Positions 63,781-64,000 of a stretch of 64,000 nucleotides of DNA are shown piece by piece; the first letter of the stretch is position 1, and every line of letters starts with the position of its first letter. The stretch is from an uncultured Clostridium sp. (GTDB lineage Bacteria; Bacillota_I; Bacilli_A; RF39; UBA660), in the NCBI GenBank assembly GCA_905193755.1, contig CAJJPX010000001.1, positions 1 to 64,000 on the forward strand, written 5' to 3'. The notes beneath the pieces are model-generated. The model was given only the letters and a program-made list of their open reading frames with translations, did no database searches and was not told the origin of the DNA. Both the position numbers and the translations under genes were made by a program.

Positions 63781-64000
63781 ATGACTAATTATGATTTATA
63801 TGAAAGTGTCAACGATGAAACAAAAAAATATCTAGATATGGTATTTTCTTTATTAAGATATTTTAATGAGAATGGAGATAATATTGAAGATGATGAAATA
63901 TTACCTTTTTCATTCTTCTTAGCTGGTCTTAAAACTGATGAATTTGTGAAAGATACTTTTGAAAGATTTGGAATTACTTTTGATAATTGTTTTCACTATT
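63781..64000 (+). CDS. Partial CDS at right edge, possibly a Clp-N-like protein
   Basis: An ATG at 63781 behind AGAGGT opens a frame that runs off the window after 73 codons. The translation MTNYDLYESVNDETKKYLDM continues helical, with DDEILPFSFFLAGLKTDEFV-KDTFERFGITFDN. The second stretch is reminiscent of the Clp_N repeat of ClpA/ClpC (a hydrophobic helix, then a VKXXLEXLGI-like helix), but the match is weak and the AAA domains would lie outside the window. Confidence 0.5.
   Translation, partial: MTNYDLYESVNDETKKYLDMVFSLLRYFNENGDNIEDDEILPFSFFLAGLKTDEFVKDTFERFGITFDNCFHY

Noticed and set aside
1..64000. CRISPR arrays, insertion sequences or prophage
   Set aside because: No regularly spaced direct repeats, transposase, integrase or phage structural gene is seen; dinD alone is not enough to call a mobile element.

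Overview
This 64 kb window is a very AT-rich, gene-dense bacterial chromosome segment. Gene content, strong Shine-Dalgarno sites and gene order point to a low-GC Firmicute. Conserved blocks match Bacillus gene order: ireB-yrrK-DUF1292-mltG-trmR-trhP1-trhP2-greA, nusB-xseA-xseB, comN-secDF-rel-dtd and rimP-nusA-ylxR-infB-rbfA. The streamlined genes, lineage-specific coiled-coil proteins and SipW-type surface proteins suggest an uncultured gut lineage near the Mollicutes/Bacilli boundary (RF39-like); that placement is inference. TGA is a normal stop here (trhP2, xseA and a NUDIX gene end in TGA), so the standard bacterial code applies. A cell wall is implied by MltG and UppS.

Layout. 1-7 kb: a cut-off membrane protein, an acyl-adenylating enzyme, an XRE regulator, GNAT, two NUDIX enzymes and a third NUDIX remnant, a Ham1-type pyrophosphatase, gltX, and a decayed surface protein. 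7-12.5 kb: tRNA-Ser and a surface operon of a dockerin-bearing papain-family protease, a membrane-anchored protein with a cohesin-like domain and cadherin-like repeats, and a lipoprotein. 12.6-22.5 kb: tex, a TMEM43-family pair, tig, greA, and the ireB-to-trhP2 operon for cell-wall and tRNA U34 modification functions. 22.6-26.8 kb: an IspH-polyprenyl synthase fusion, dinD, a 770-base non-coding stretch with two tandem promoter-hairpin RNA units, tRNA-Pro and a further candidate ncRNA, then uppS. 27-35 kb: mgtE, a coiled-coil/DUF1292 pair, a phosphoesterase, a SpoIVB-like protease, nusB-xseA-xseB and a surface protein.

35-46 kb: a four-gene operon of unknown function, frr, a prepilin gene interrupted by TGA, mutS with two unknown genes behind it, a small lipoprotein, and a surface-protein gene carrying a homopolymer frameshift. 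46-55.5 kb: T-box leader-HD protein-valS, then comN-secDF-rel-dtd-SIMPL. 55.5-64 kb: another SipW-type protein, a candidate type I toxin-antitoxin locus, rimP-nusA-ylxR-infB-rbfA, a SipW/BspA-type surface protein, a C39-like membrane protein and the start of a final gene.

Themes. (1) Five dispersed paralogues share a SipW-type N-terminus but carry different or no C-terminal modules; two are broken in ways that suggest turnover or phase switching. (2) Promoters with exactly 17-base spacers are common, two of them so close to the ATG that the mRNA should be leaderless (mutS and the XRE gene). (3) Several terminator hairpins include the stop codon of the gene they end. (4) The best candidates for undescribed biology are the cohesin/dockerin protease pair, the small hydrophobic peptide with its antisense RNA, the tandem sRNA units by dinD, the IspH-prenyl synthase fusion and the unknown operon at 35.6-39.4 kb.
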